IMG/VR virus record: IMGVR_UViG_3300022187_000017 | Span: 1-64,000 of that record | From: a virus | DNA length: 64,000 nucleotides | Reading direction: 5' to 3' (one strand) | Shown here: piece after piece, positions 1 to 9,686 of the stretch | How positions within the stretch are numbered: position 1 is the first letter of the stretch | Layout of the letters: every line of letters begins with the position of its first letter | The notes under the pieces: generated by a model | Databases searched by the model: none | Told to the model about the DNA's origin: nothing | What the model saw: only the letters and a program-made list of their open reading frames with translations | Translations under genes and position numbers: made by a program

Positions 1-664
1 GAGCATCCGATCCATAAGAATACACATTTAGAATATCACTATTAACCTTCTGGAAGGCCTGAGTGATATAATCCAATGTTCCTCTAGCTGCTAAATTTAC
101 CCCTTCCATAATTCTAATCCTGAAGGTATCATCTCCTTCTAGATCTCTCCCTCCAAGTGCAGTAAATTCATTTGTCACATAACTGTGGCCAGTTGGTACT
201 GGAGCTACTTTTGTTATTGTATTGGCTGGTACTTTGGTTTTTAATCCTGTAGATTGTGATCTTACTAGTGCATATGAATACCCTGCAGATCCTATAGTCA
301 CATCAGTAACTAGCTCAAATGTTACTCCATTACCTGTGAAGAAATGGACACCTGCTTGATATGTTACTCCCTCACTTGCTACTAACCTAACATAGGTACT
401 TGATGCAGATGATACGAACCTATCTGCTATTCCTCTTCTAGTTGCTATCTCATCTAAGTGAGATCCAAATGCAAACTCTGGGAATAAGTGACTCTCTACA
501 AGAGCAATGTCTTTAATGGCCTTCTGGCCTATCTTAGCACATCCATAAGCTACACCATTTAGAATAGATTCATCTGTGGCCTTAGTAACCTTACTTGTAC
601 TGTTAAAAAGGATTTCATACCAAATCCTTTTCAGTTCTTCTAATGATGTAAATCTTGTAATCAT
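1..664 (-). CDS. Baseplate J-like protein (partial, C-terminus beyond window)
   Basis: An open frame starts at ATG 664-662 and runs off the left edge, giving 221 codons. The translated N-terminus (MITRFTSLEEL...) is followed by HLDEIATRRGI near residue 75, the hallmark of gpJ/gp47 baseplate wedge proteins, then a beta-rich stretch with TYQAGVHFFTGNGVTF that matches the usual 'G.v.paGt.f...dGv.F' pattern. The family forms the outer wedge of the contractile-tail baseplate. It is last in the baseplate row and starts 1 base after the stop of the upstream gene, so it is probably translationally coupled. The identification is by motif only. Confidence 0.85.
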   Translation of the reverse strand, partial: MITRFTSLEELKRIWYEILFNSTSKVTKATDESILNGVAYGCAKIGQKAIKDIALVESHLFPEFAFGSHLDEIATRRGIADRFVSSASSTYVRLVASEGVTYQAGVHFFTGNGVTFELVTDVTIGSAGYSYALVRSQSTGLKTKVPANTITKVAPVPTGHSYVTNEFTALGGRDLEGDDTFRIRIMEGVNLAARGTLDYITQAFQKVNSDILNVYSYGSDA

Positions 665-665
665 C

Positions 666-1604
666 CTATAGTGTTATTGTTTGAAGTACTGGCTCATCTA
701 GTACTGTTTTTAATTCTAATGTTATCGATAAAGAGTCCATTGTATTCTTGATATCTGATACTCTCATCACTCTATATGAATCATCTCTTGCAAATGTATT
801 CCTGTACTGCCTTATCAGTATAGGGTATGCAATTGATGCTCTGTTGGATCCTGCTACTAATGAACTCTGGACACCATCCTCATCAAATTCTGGTGTCTTA
901 CCTCTTGTAAGAGTTGCTAGTACTAATGTGTTCTGCTCAAGTGTCTGATAGTATGTCAATACCTCAAAATCATTCTCACCTGATGCAAATGTTAATTTTC
1001 TATTTAGATCTATACCATAAACCTTCTCACCTATTATATCCTCATCTACAACTGAGTTTATAGAAATACCTGTAGCTCCAAACCCTGTAGTGGATACTGA
1101 GGCTCCTCCTTCTGGAGTGTAATCCTCTTCTGTCAGATCATTCTCCATGGAGAGTCTAAACCAAGAATTCTCCTTATCACTGGATCCTATCTCCTTAGAT
1201 AGGGATTCTAATGTCTGGTAGAACCTCAATGATGTATTAGATCTAATCCCTACTCCATTTCTACCCTTAGACACTGAAGATCTTAACCATTTTCTGGCAT
1301 TCTTAGCTGTCTGTAATGTTATCTTAATATTAGTAATGCTCTCCAGTAACTCCCAATAAGCAGCTGTGGTGCTCAATCTACCTTTATTTAGATCTATGAC
1401 ATCATCAACCCTATTAGATTCCTCTAGCAGCTCCTCAAGTATGTCAAATGGCTCATTATCTATCTTAGATATCTTCCCTGTATAGAATAGATAGATAGAT
1501 TTATACTTAGTACTTATGAAATCAACATATTTCTCTAAGTACTCAGTCAAAGGATACTTGGTATCATCCTCAAATCTTTCTATTATGCCTGAAGGTAATG
1601 CCAT
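666..1604 (-). CDS. Hypothetical baseplate-region protein
   Basis: This 312-residue protein is not recognised. It is soluble, with an acidic helical N-terminal half (about 1-130) and a beta-richer C-terminal half. It has no signal peptide or membrane segment. It sits between the LysM-less hub-adaptor-like protein and the baseplate J-like gene, with zero and one base of spacing, so it is almost certainly a baseplate component or assembly factor. The start at 1604 directly abuts the upstream stop. Confidence 0.7.
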   Translation of the reverse strand: MALPSGIIERFEDDTKYPLTEYLEKYVDFISTKYKSIYLFYTGKISKIDNEPFDILEELLEESNRVDDVIDLNKGRLSTTAAYWELLESITNIKITLQTAKNARKWLRSSVSKGRNGVGIRSNTSLRFYQTLESLSKEIGSSDKENSWFRLSMENDLTEEDYTPEGGASVSTTGFGATGISINSVVDEDIIGEKVYGIDLNRKLTFASGENDFEVLTYYQTLEQNTLVLATLTRGKTPEFDEDGVQSSLVAGSNRASIAYPILIRQYRNTFARDDSYRVMRVSDIKNTMDSLSITLELKTVLDEPVLQTITL

Positions 1605-2342
1605 TTAAAAAGGTAATTTAGGTAAATTAATTGATTTACTAATATTGTTAGCTAGGGCATTAGCTCCTTTCTGGAGCAACCCAAATCCTGTACTTTTTAT
1701 TACACTCAATGGATCAAATCCATTTATTCTACCACTTGATAGAGGAGCTAATGCTGTCAATGAAAGATTGTACTTCCACATCATATTGGAAGTCTGCTCA
1801 TCCTGACTGATCTTAAAACTCTCCTTCTTCACTAAGAAGTTATGTCCTGACATTGGCATATATAGGAATAGCTGGTATGGCTTATCATATATATCCAGAG
1901 TTGATGACTTCAATAGGATTTTCTCCAACACCTTCAACGCACCATACCCTGTCTTTAATTTCGTATTTATGATGCTAGACTGGATCTCCAATCCTTTAAT
2001 ACCCCTCACACCTAAAACACTAGCTTTATCCAATGGAGGTGCTAATAATAATTTAAAGGATCTTCCAAAGGTACCATTTAATGTTATATTTTTAGGTACA
2101 AATGTAGAAGAATCTAATGCTGTAACTCCTCCCATTGTCTTTTTTATGTTAACAAGAGTCCTATCATCATAGTTTACTGCAGAAGGATTCACAGGAAATG
2201 TAAGGAAGTCCTCTGTATCACCTTTGGAATTAACTAGTTCTAAGGTAATAGCATAATATTCTATCTCATCAGGAAAAATTGCATTTGCTGCAGCTCTACC
2301 AACCTCATGAACTGTATCTAATATTGCACCTTCTAAACTCAT
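1605..2342 (-). CDS. Baseplate hub/adaptor-like protein (gp53/XkdP-type region)
   Basis: The 245-residue product has the pattern FPVNPSAVNYDDRT followed by a Gly-Gly turn (MGGVTAL) and NITLNGTFG. This resembles the 'NP..v......GG......itl.GtfG' core of baseplate proteins that link the hub to the wedge (XkdP/gp53-like). No LysM domain is visible, although such proteins often carry one. It lies between a predicted muralytic protein and two wedge genes. The role is inferred from pattern and position. Confidence 0.6.
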   Translation of the reverse strand: MSLEGAILDTVHEVGRAAANAIFPDEIEYYAITLELVNSKGDTEDFLTFPVNPSAVNYDDRTLVNIKKTMGGVTALDSSTFVPKNITLNGTFGRSFKLLLAPPLDKASVLGVRGIKGLEIQSSIINTKLKTGYGALKVLEKILLKSSTLDIYDKPYQLFLYMPMSGHNFLVKKESFKISQDEQTSNMMWKYNLSLTALAPLSSGRINGFDPLSVIKSTGFGLLQKGANALANNISKSINLPKLPF

Positions 2343-2351
2343 CTGATTGTC

Positions 2352-2792
2352 TTAACTTAACCTTCTGTATCCTAACACTCTGTATTCTGGGTAGGCTCTT
2401 ATGTTGACCATGTTTGACTGATTGCCACCTAATGCATAGATATTATCTCCTTCCTTATTAATGAATAAGGCTACATGGCCTTTCCATGAGTTTACTGACT
2501 CTCTCCAGAACACTACTACATCACCCACTTTTGGATTTGAGGTAGGCTGTCCTACTTTCATCCAAGATCTTGCATCTAACTTTCCTGAATACTCTACTCC
2601 AGCCTTCTTAGCAATGTAGTTCACAAATGCTGAACACCATGCAGTGTCATCACTGTAATCATACCCAAGTTCTTTGAAGAATGCCTCTACTTCTGGATTG
2701 CTTTGGCCTGCACCAGTCCACTCCTTTAATCCATAGAACCCGAATGCTATCTCTAGCATATTTAACCTTTCTTGCTGTGTTACCATAATCAT
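2352..2792 (-). CDS. TIGR02594-type cysteine peptidase (cell-wall hydrolase)
   Basis: This 146-residue protein matches the small NlpC/P60-CHAP-like TIGR02594 family. DDTAWCSAFVNYI places the nucleophile at Cys53, KGHVALF gives the partner His106, and GGNQSN (122-127) is the usual third conserved block. The family cleaves peptidoglycan peptides. No signal peptide or membrane segment is present, and the gene lies between baseplate genes, so a virion-borne, tail-tip hydrolase is more likely than the cytosolic endolysin, though both are possible. Start codons at 2792 and 2786 (ATG ATC ATG) are both usable. Confidence 0.8.
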   Translation of the reverse strand: MIMVTQQERLNMLEIAFGFYGLKEWTGAGQSNPEVEAFFKELGYDYSDDTAWCSAFVNYIAKKAGVEYSGKLDARSWMKVGQPTSNPKVGDVVVFWRESVNSWKGHVALFINKEGDNIYALGGNQSNMVNIRAYPEYRVLGYRRLS

Positions 2793-2818
2793 AAATATAA
2801 TGAATTCATATCAATTTA

Positions 2819-3238
2819 TTACCCTACTACTCCATTTATCTGAGCTATCTGTGATGTGACTGTAGCTTCTAATGCTGTCTGATCTGATAGTAATGTTACT
2901 TTCTCTGCTGCAATTACTGAAGGGATAGGTGTTATTACTGGAGCTCCATTTGCTGCTAATGCTACTAAGTCCTCACATTTATCATCAGTTTCTATTACTC
3001 CTGCTGTCTCAATATCATCTGCATGAGCATCCTCTTCAGTCTGGATCTCAGTTGAATAATCTGATACAGTAGACTTGTATGCATCTGTAACTGCATCTGA
3101 TTCCACTTGAGTTAGTATCTCATCATCAACTAATGTCTGCATATTATCAAAAAAAGTTTGCATATCAGCTAATTGATCAACTAGAGGCTGTAACTTTCTT
3201 GATTTACTTGATGCTGTGGTTCTTCCTGCTGATGCCAT
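2819..3238 (-). CDS. Hypothetical Ala/Thr/Asp-rich tail protein
   Basis: The product has 139 residues and a very acidic composition after a basic N-terminal tail (about residues 1-16). It is predicted helical. No family is recognised. It begins 2 bases after the spike-like gene stop and precedes the tail hydrolase, suggesting a baseplate or hub-associated role. No signal or membrane segment is seen. Confidence 0.65.
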   Translation of the reverse strand: MASAGRTTASSKSRKLQPLVDQLADMQTFFDNMQTLVDDEILTQVESDAVTDAYKSTVSDYSTEIQTEEDAHADDIETAGVIETDDKCEDLVALAANGAPVITPIPSVIAAEKVTLLSDQTALEATVTSQIAQINGVVG

Positions 3239-3240
3239 TG

Positions 3241-4140
3241 TTAATTAATTAATGTTGAAAATCTCCTGATCAAATCAGTTGCTGTTAAAATACTATCTGG
3301 ACTTAATGGCTTTTGATCAATTGTCTTTGTCTGAATGTACATTTTCAATAAATCTATGATCAACTGCCTTAGATCCTCACTACTATTCTTTATATGGAAT
3401 CCTGCTTCATTGATAGTAAAATCATTCCCTGCTGCATCTGCCCAGACAAATCCTCCATCCTTGATAGTCATTTCATTCTCATACCTATCTACATATGTTA
3501 AGATCCCAGCCTTAGTTAATGCTAAGGTAGATATCTCATCTTCTTTTGATGCTATCTTGATGTTAAGTTCATTCTCAGCAAATATATTTAGAATGTCATC
3601 AGATTTGATATCTGCAGATCCATCTAAATTGAAACTGATAGATGTTGTTTTATCCCCACCTTGGACTTTCACACCAAACCCACCTTTGTCCTGCTCATCA
3701 GATATTATAGATACTGTATAGCTCTTATCCTTAATTGACATTACTCTGGAGACTCTAGTATCATCACTATCTAATTCATCAACTAATGAACCTTCTCTAT
3801 ATGGAGAGCTACCAGCTGGCTCCTGAAGAATCCCAAATATGATAACCTGATCATACTTTGGAGTTGACACCCAACTAATAAGGGATCCTCTATCTTCTGC
3901 CCTAACTGGGAATATTAACTCTCTAATTATATGCTTTGGAATAGCCACTTCTCTTAGTGGATAATTAGCATCTGTGAGTATCATGCAATATCCTGTCTCA
4001 TACACCTTCCTAATATACTCACTCCTATCAATATCCACTGGTATGATGATCCATCCAGTTCCAGATGAAGGCCTACCTTCAGGAGATAGGTTTAATATCT
4101 TCCCAGTTTCTTTGTATTTATGTATAGCCTTTTTAAGCAT
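3241..4140 (-). CDS. Baseplate spike-like protein (gpV/gp5-type)
   Basis: The 299-residue product has an N-terminal region with an OB-fold-like beta pattern (about 60-120, including PKYDQVIIFGILQ). A stretch of short beta repeats follows (about 150-260: SISFNLDGSADIKSDD, TLALTKAGILTYVD, EMTIKDGGFVWAD, FTINEAGFHIKN), which looks like the ascending beta-helix of a membrane-piercing spike. It overlaps the end of the large hub gene by 8 bases, the usual hub-spike order. No lysozyme domain is fused here; cell-wall hydrolysis is supplied by neighbours. Confidence 0.7.
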   Translation of the reverse strand: MLKKAIHKYKETGKILNLSPEGRPSSGTGWIIIPVDIDRSEYIRKVYETGYCMILTDANYPLREVAIPKHIIRELIFPVRAEDRGSLISWVSTPKYDQVIIFGILQEPAGSSPYREGSLVDELDSDDTRVSRVMSIKDKSYTVSIISDEQDKGGFGVKVQGGDKTTSISFNLDGSADIKSDDILNIFAENELNIKIASKEDEISTLALTKAGILTYVDRYENEMTIKDGGFVWADAAGNDFTINEAGFHIKNSSEDLRQLIIDLLKMYIQTKTIDQKPLSPDSILTATDLIRRFSTLIN

Positions 4141-7100
4141 CGAATTGTTTATTTTGTAAAAAGAAGTTTAATACATCTTGATTCACAGTGATATCTGCCT
4201 TATAGTCAAATTTATCATCTGCACTTCCTTGACCTACTATATCATACACTCCTTTAGTCAATTTAGGGATATCTACAATATTGAAGTAAGATACATCAAC
4301 TTGAGTTGAATTCCCATCTTCACCTATAATATCTGTTATCCTGCCACCAATATATTTAGCCTTCATTCCTCTCTCAACCTGCACTGTTGTAGTTCTATCT
4401 ATTGTCTCCATACCAATGCTGATATCCTGACTTACCTGAGTCACATAAAACACCTCATCTGTAGGTCTGAAATAGATGTAATTACCCACTTTAATTCTTC
4501 TATCTCCATTCATTGTGATAGTTCCCTCTCTAGTGAATGGTAGGTGTATATTTGTCTCAACTAAGAAGGCCAGCTCCTGAGATGCCTGCTCTGCAAATAG
4601 ATCTATGTTATCTTCAGTATTTTTATCACTGAAGAATTTATAATTTGAGTAGTTGGATACTGCTGACAATCTTCTGTTACCTATCACCTGTGCCAGTCCA
4701 TCAAAATACAATGCTGGAACATGGCCTAATGTCTGATTGGCTCCTGCAAAATTACCTCTTTGCTCTACTTGATACCATGCATACCCCTTTGATGACATCC
4801 TGAGTGTATCTGAGATCACATCATCTTCATTGATATTGATGATCTTTGGATACTTAGAAGATGTCACTGTCACCTCATCCAATTCATTCACTGCACCTCC
4901 ACCAAATACTGTAGGTTTTTCTGAATTACTTTCACCTGATTCTTGTGCTCTCTTCTGCTCTTTCTCTCTCAACTTTTCTCTATACCTATTTAGAGTTTCT
5001 CCTTCTGCTCCACCTGAATTGGAAGATTGCTCTCCTATGAATGGCTGAAAATCTTCATCTACATCACTAGGTAGTTCTTTATATGCTTCAAATACTGCCT
5101 CCTGTGTGAATGGAGGTTTTCTTGCTATCATCCAGAATCTATCTCCATATGTATCTGTGAAGAATTCTACAAATGGATCTTGACATACCTTCAGTATGAG
5201 ATCAAATATAGATCCATCTGGATTTGATATTGAATCATCTACCACTCTTAGATCTGTAATGGATGAATCGATAAATGCACTCATGATCTGCCAGATGCCT
5301 TTTACTTCTGATTTTATAGTCTCCCTACCCTCTTCTCCCCACTTTGATCGATATGTTATAGTAGTCTTATCCTCAAATGCATTAAATACATCATCAGGAA
5401 CATATCCAATGGTAGCTATCCTACTAAATATAAATTCTAAACTATCCTTTATTGATCTGGCTGTTATGGCTGATATCTCTTGGAATTGACCTCCCATATA
5501 CCTCCCATTTTTAAATGGCTGATCTCCATAAATTGAAGATGCATGTCCTATTGAAAATGGATTGAAGTAAGCATTATCATCCTCCAATACTGACATGAGG
5601 CTTTTACCTCTCACTGCCACTGAGATCTCATTTGTGGATCCTGTAGAGCTCACAGCTACATGATCAACTAATCCTATCATATCATACCACTTACCATCTA
5701 TGTCATCATCAATAGCTCCATCTATTTTAAGTTTTTCATATGAGATAAATACAAGATCATTCTTACCTATAATCCTCTGGTAGTAAGGAATGTTTCTTTT
5801 GAATTCTGAGGCTACATCTCCCTGCTCTGAGAATGCAATTTCCTTATTGACATTTGACATCAATACATCATCATCTCCAGAGGTTACAATTAACTTCTCT
5901 ACAGATGCAGATTTATTATCAACCTCATCCTTTGCTAACTCATACCCAACTCCACTTAGATCAATGCTAAAATCACCTCCAGTCTTTATATGATTTGAGA
6001 TGCTACATAGTCCAATATCCTTAGTGATATCTATAAACCCTATTGAATCCTCTGATCTCTCTAAGTACTTAGCTCTACTCCACAGAAATACTCTTACCTG
6101 TGGCCTGATATCTTTTGCTGTGACTCCTCTGTTCTTGTATGCTGGCACAAAACCCGGATCGACTGTCAACTCCCTCAATATTTGAGGAAAGTATTCATTT
6201 ACATTAACCTTAGTAGATGTAAGATTGCTCTCATATTTATCTCTAATGTTTATTTTAGAAACTTCTATAATAATAACAACTCCTTCACTTAATGGGTATG
6301 CTACCCCACTAGCATAACTGTCATCATCACCATTATTAGATCTCTTCTCCTCAATAGTCAGAGCCTCATATGCCCTCTTATTATTACTCTTACCTTTATA
6401 CTCAAAATCTTTCAAGTCATCAGATGTCATGTCATAGGCTATAAACGTAGCATCTAGAACTAAATCTGAGAATGTTTGATGTCCACTATTTTTAGGAAGT
6501 GTATATTTTATGACTTTAACACCACTATCTTCAATCCCTTCTTGATGCCTTTTAGTTGCATCATTAGCTACCTCCTCCTCATCATCTTCAATTGGATCTT
6601 CACACTCTGGCATTTCACCCTTAGTCCATAATGCATATCTGTAAGATCCAAAAGTCTGAGCTCTACTCTCACCATCACCATCACCTCTGGTATCAATATG
6701 AATAAACCATTTAGCTCCCTTGCCATATAAACCAAATCCTCCAGCTCCTGCATCTAATAATGTTGTAAGTAATGTATCTTGATTCCTAATTGCACATGCT
6801 ATTACCTTCCATGCCTCTTTTGGTTGAGGCCCTATGAATGCAAAGTCCATGGCTATCCCTTTCACATGAACACCTGATGCTCCTGTATGAGAGATCTCTA
6901 AGTTGTATGCTGGAGTTCTCTTTGTGGATGTAACCACTAGAGTATTACCTGCACCTATTTCATCATCTACATAATCCTGTATGATCTGAGCTATCTTAGG
7001 TAATCTAGCATCTATAGAGTGAGTATCTGGAACTTTATTGGCAGAGTTAGCCTTCTTCCCATGAAAATTCTCTTCATGGAATCTGGTAGGAGATATTAAA

Positions 7101-7141
7101 TCCCTTACATCCTTAGTTACTTCTATCCAAGTTCTTGCCAT
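4133..7141 (-). CDS. Baseplate hub protein with N-terminal peptidase M15-like domain
   Basis: This 1002-residue protein begins with an M15-type zinc peptidase domain (about 1-165). VHVKGIAMDF supplies His92 and Asp99, and KWFIHIDTR supplies His148 and Asp150, matching the H-x6-D...H-x-D signature of D-Ala-D-Ala carboxypeptidase/VanY-like enzymes. An acidic linker follows (about 180-195), then a long beta-rich hub-like region with structured segments near 330-480 and 560-700 and a final region (850-1002) typical of gp27/gpD hubs. It follows the tape measure and precedes the spike, as expected for a hub. Fusion of a muralytic domain to the hub suggests local peptidoglycan cutting during injection. 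Confidence 0.75.
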   Translation of the reverse strand: MARTWIEVTKDVRDLISPTRFHEENFHGKKANSANKVPDTHSIDARLPKIAQIIQDYVDDEIGAGNTLVVTSTKRTPAYNLEISHTGASGVHVKGIAMDFAFIGPQPKEAWKVIACAIRNQDTLLTTLLDAGAGGFGLYGKGAKWFIHIDTRGDGDGESRAQTFGSYRYALWTKGEMPECEDPIEDDEEEVANDATKRHQEGIEDSGVKVIKYTLPKNSGHQTFSDLVLDATFIAYDMTSDDLKDFEYKGKSNNKRAYEALTIEEKRSNNGDDDSYASGVAYPLSEGVVIIIEVSKINIRDKYESNLTSTKVNVNEYFPQILRELTVDPGFVPAYKNRGVTAKDIRPQVRVFLWSRAKYLERSEDSIGFIDITKDIGLCSISNHIKTGGDFSIDLSGVGYELAKDEVDNKSASVEKLIVTSGDDDVLMSNVNKEIAFSEQGDVASEFKRNIPYYQRIIGKNDLVFISYEKLKIDGAIDDDIDGKWYDMIGLVDHVAVSSTGSTNEISVAVRGKSLMSVLEDDNAYFNPFSIGHASSIYGDQPFKNGRYMGGQFQEISAITARSIKDSLEFIFSRIATIGYVPDDVFNAFEDKTTITYRSKWGEEGRETIKSEVKGIWQIMSAFIDSSITDLRVVDDSISNPDGSIFDLILKVCQDPFVEFFTDTYGDRFWMIARKPPFTQEAVFEAYKELPSDVDEDFQPFIGEQSSNSGGAEGETLNRYREKLREKEQKRAQESGESNSEKPTVFGGGAVNELDEVTVTSSKYPKIININEDDVISDTLRMSSKGYAWYQVEQRGNFAGANQTLGHVPALYFDGLAQVIGNRRLSAVSNYSNYKFFSDKNTEDNIDLFAEQASQELAFLVETNIHLPFTREGTITMNGDRRIKVGNYIYFRPTDEVFYVTQVSQDISIGMETIDRTTTVQVERGMKAKYIGGRITDIIGEDGNSTQVDVSYFNIVDIPKLTKGVYDIVGQGSADDKFDYKADITVNQDVLNFFLQNKQFDA

Positions 7142-7148
7142 TATTATT

Positions 7149-8867
7149 TTAGTATGATGTCATAAGTGCCTTCAATATAGGCCCTAGAGCAGTATTCATT
7201 CCAGAAGTCCCAGCTGAAATATTAAAAATAGCCTCTTTAATACTATCCCAGTCACTCTCCATATTCTTCATCATAGCATCTTTATCTGAAGTGGCTCCTT
7301 TAGCCTTCTCCATCAATTTAATGTCCTTAGTTTCAGCTTCCACCCCTAAGCTGCCAAGACTCACATTACCTTTAAGCATTTTAATGATATCTGATTTATT
7401 CATAGATCCTCCTGTCATCTGATCCATAAGAATAGCCTTAGAATTCAAATCACCACCTGTCCCCTTCACATAATCCATCATTCCAGCTCCAAATCCTTCA
7501 GCTCCAAGTCCCTTCTCCATCTCAGCCTGTAGCTCAAAATAAGACATATTTGGGTTCAACTTCCTAAGAATATCCATTTTTATTGCTTGTACTTCTGGGC
7601 CTCCCTGATTTGCAAGACCTCCACTTAAAGATTGTATAGTTGATGCAGCATAGTCATCTCTTTTAAATGCACCACCTAAACCTTCTAATTGACTTCTTAC
7701 ATTCAACCACTCATTACCACCTCCTGTAAACCCAGTCCTAGTGAATTGCTGCTCTTGAAATTGAGCATATGATTGAGCTAACTCATTCATACGAGTCATA
7801 TCAGTGTTTTTATCGCCAAAGGCTCCTGTACCAAACATTGTAGAGAAGATCCTTTGAGTAGTTTGAGCAGCAGTATCATCTTTATCCAAAACTCTTGTAA
7901 GCCTCTCTAAGGTGTTTACTGTTCCCTGCTCCATACCAAGACCTCTTCTTAGAGATAGTCCCTGTATTGTTCTATTATTATCCTCAGTGACTCCTCTGGA
8001 GCCTCCATAAGCTCTAGTTCCTGATGTTAGTTGTTGGAAGTATTCCTCTTTACCAAATCCAAGGGATTGAGCTGAAGATCCATCTCCATTATACATCCAC
8101 TTATTATATAAACCTGATCCCCTACCAGCTCCTGTATATGTAGATAGGAAGTTATTATTCTGACCTGATATAGCTGAGTAGTCTGTTAATCCAACCTCTC
8201 TATCTCTACCAGCATCCCACCCACCTTTAAGAAGTTTGAGATAAGATCCTATTGCCACTCCTGCTATTCCTAATGCAGCTAACCCTCCTACACCACCTCT
8301 CATTATTCCCATGGCACTTGGGCCACCACCACCACCTTTACCTTTACCTTGGATCTCTCTTAGTTTAAGTTCATGAAGTGCTGACTTTTGGCCTGCTCCA
8401 CCACCTGTCACTATTTGCTTTAACTGCTCAGTAGTTTGCTGAGACATATCAACATTTGAATCTACAATAGACTCATCACCATCTTTAATGGCTGCTAAAA
8501 TATCTCTGAGTACAAGGATCCCTTCTTTATCAGATCTGGTATCCTTAGCTAGTTCTTGAAATTTCTTACCGAATTCTTTATCTACATCCTTCTTACCTTC
8601 TACTGTAGTAACCTTAGATCTGGCTACATCTCTCTGCTCATACAGCTCATTCTTTCTTTTTTCAGCATCCATCCTATTCATTCTCTGAAGAAGATTGATC
8701 TGCTTCTCATAAGCAGCTATAACCTTAGTAGCTGATTGCTCAGTTTTCATGGCACCAGCAATAGACTCTCTAGTTACCTCTTCTGCCTGCTGCTGTACTC
8801 TACTTAGCTTCTGAGAAACTTCATCTGTTCTTGCTGAAAATACTACTTCCCTACGTGTGCTGCTCAT
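7149..8867 (-). CDS. Tape measure-like protein
   Basis: The product has 572 residues, with a charged coiled-coil N-terminus (about 20-150), a glycine run near 175-182, and a single hydrophobic segment (about 190-212) rich in Gly and Ala. A long soluble Gly/Asn/Gln-rich part and a helical tail follow. Position decides the call: it follows the tube and two chaperone-sized genes and precedes the hub. It is short for a tape measure of a contractile-tail phage, implying a short tail (under about 100 nm if the usual length per residue holds). A paralogous second tape-measure gene is not visible. Confidence 0.75.
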   Translation of the reverse strand: MSSTRREVVFSARTDEVSQKLSRVQQQAEEVTRESIAGAMKTEQSATKVIAAYEKQINLLQRMNRMDAEKRKNELYEQRDVARSKVTTVEGKKDVDKEFGKKFQELAKDTRSDKEGILVLRDILAAIKDGDESIVDSNVDMSQQTTEQLKQIVTGGGAGQKSALHELKLREIQGKGKGGGGGPSAMGIMRGGVGGLAALGIAGVAIGSYLKLLKGGWDAGRDREVGLTDYSAISGQNNNFLSTYTGAGRGSGLYNKWMYNGDGSSAQSLGFGKEEYFQQLTSGTRAYGGSRGVTEDNNRTIQGLSLRRGLGMEQGTVNTLERLTRVLDKDDTAAQTTQRIFSTMFGTGAFGDKNTDMTRMNELAQSYAQFQEQQFTRTGFTGGGNEWLNVRSQLEGLGGAFKRDDYAASTIQSLSGGLANQGGPEVQAIKMDILRKLNPNMSYFELQAEMEKGLGAEGFGAGMMDYVKGTGGDLNSKAILMDQMTGGSMNKSDIIKMLKGNVSLGSLGVEAETKDIKLMEKAKGATSDKDAMMKNMESDWDSIKEAIFNISAGTSGMNTALGPILKALMTSY

Positions 8868-8871
8868 AGTT

Positions 8872-9276
8872 TTATATTGTTATACTACCATCATCATTCT
8901 TCTTGATATTAGTAATATCTATTTGATCAAATGCCTTATCAATATCATCTTGAGATACCTTACTCACACTTCTCTTAGTCTTGAAGTACTTCCCTCTACC
9001 TGCTTCATAAGAAATAGTTGGATCCTTCTTCTTATGCAATTCACCTTCAATTGCATGTCTTATAGCTAAATCCTGACCTAACTCTATCATCATATCAACT
9101 GGATTTAAAGATCTATGTAATTCAGAATTAAATGGGATATTATGTTTTTCTCTGTATACTTTATCCAGTGGAAATGTATAACTCCATAAAATAACAAATT
9201 CAGAGATGGAAATGTCACCTAACACTCCGTCTCTGAATAATTGCTTCTTACCTTTCCTTTCTTTAAGACTTATCAT
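8872..9276 (-). CDS. Putative tail assembly chaperone, downstream partner
   Basis: This 134-residue basic protein is placed between the first chaperone-like gene and the tape measure, where gpG/gpGT-type or gp14-like assembly chaperones sit. Its start (9276) overlaps the upstream stop by 14 bases, and its frame is offset by +1 (equal to -2) relative to the upstream gene. An AAGAAGG run lies directly before the ATG and could serve independent initiation or slippage. No enzyme motif is visible. Confidence 0.6.
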   Translation of the reverse strand: MISLKERKGKKQLFRDGVLGDISISEFVILWSYTFPLDKVYREKHNIPFNSELHRSLNPVDMMIELGQDLAIRHAIEGELHKKKDPTISYEAGRGKYFKTKRSVSKVSQDDIDKAFDQIDITNIKKNDDGSITI

Positions 9277-9658
9277 CCTTCTTCTCTATCAAAGAATCAG
9301 TGATGGAACTCCATACTTTAGTTAGGTCTTTTGAATACTTACTATACCATGGGTGAACTGTTTCATGATACCCCTTATATAAGTCAAGTATATCAAATGG
9401 ATCTAGCTTTGACCAATTATCCACCTTTAGATCTGTTATTACCTCTGGACATAAAGAGCTCAATACTGCTATCATATCCACTATGTCTAGTGACATGACT
9501 CCCACCTCATCTAAATTACGGACAATCTGCCCATAATTACCTCTGGTTATTTGTGCCTTCATAGTCTGTATGTCTAACAACTGACCTATATCAGGCTTAT
9601 TTATGGTATAGGTGTTTCCACCTGCCTCAAAAATACACTCTTTGCTCACTGTACTCAT
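9263..9658 (-). CDS. Putative tail assembly chaperone, upstream partner
   Basis: This 131-residue acidic protein lies just downstream of the tail tube gene. It contains NTYTINKPDIGQLLDIQ near the N-terminus, a pattern common in small tail-assembly chaperones that read like a beta hairpin followed by helices. Size, position and overlap with the next small gene support the call. No catalytic motif is visible. Confidence 0.6.
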   Translation of the reverse strand: MSTVSKECIFEAGGNTYTINKPDIGQLLDIQTMKAQITRGNYGQIVRNLDEVGVMSLDIVDMIAVLSSLCPEVITDLKVDNWSKLDPFDILDLYKGYHETVHPWYSKYSKDLTKVWSSITDSLIEKKDDKS

Positions 9659-9686
9659 AATTCTCTCTTTTTACGATTATTACTAT

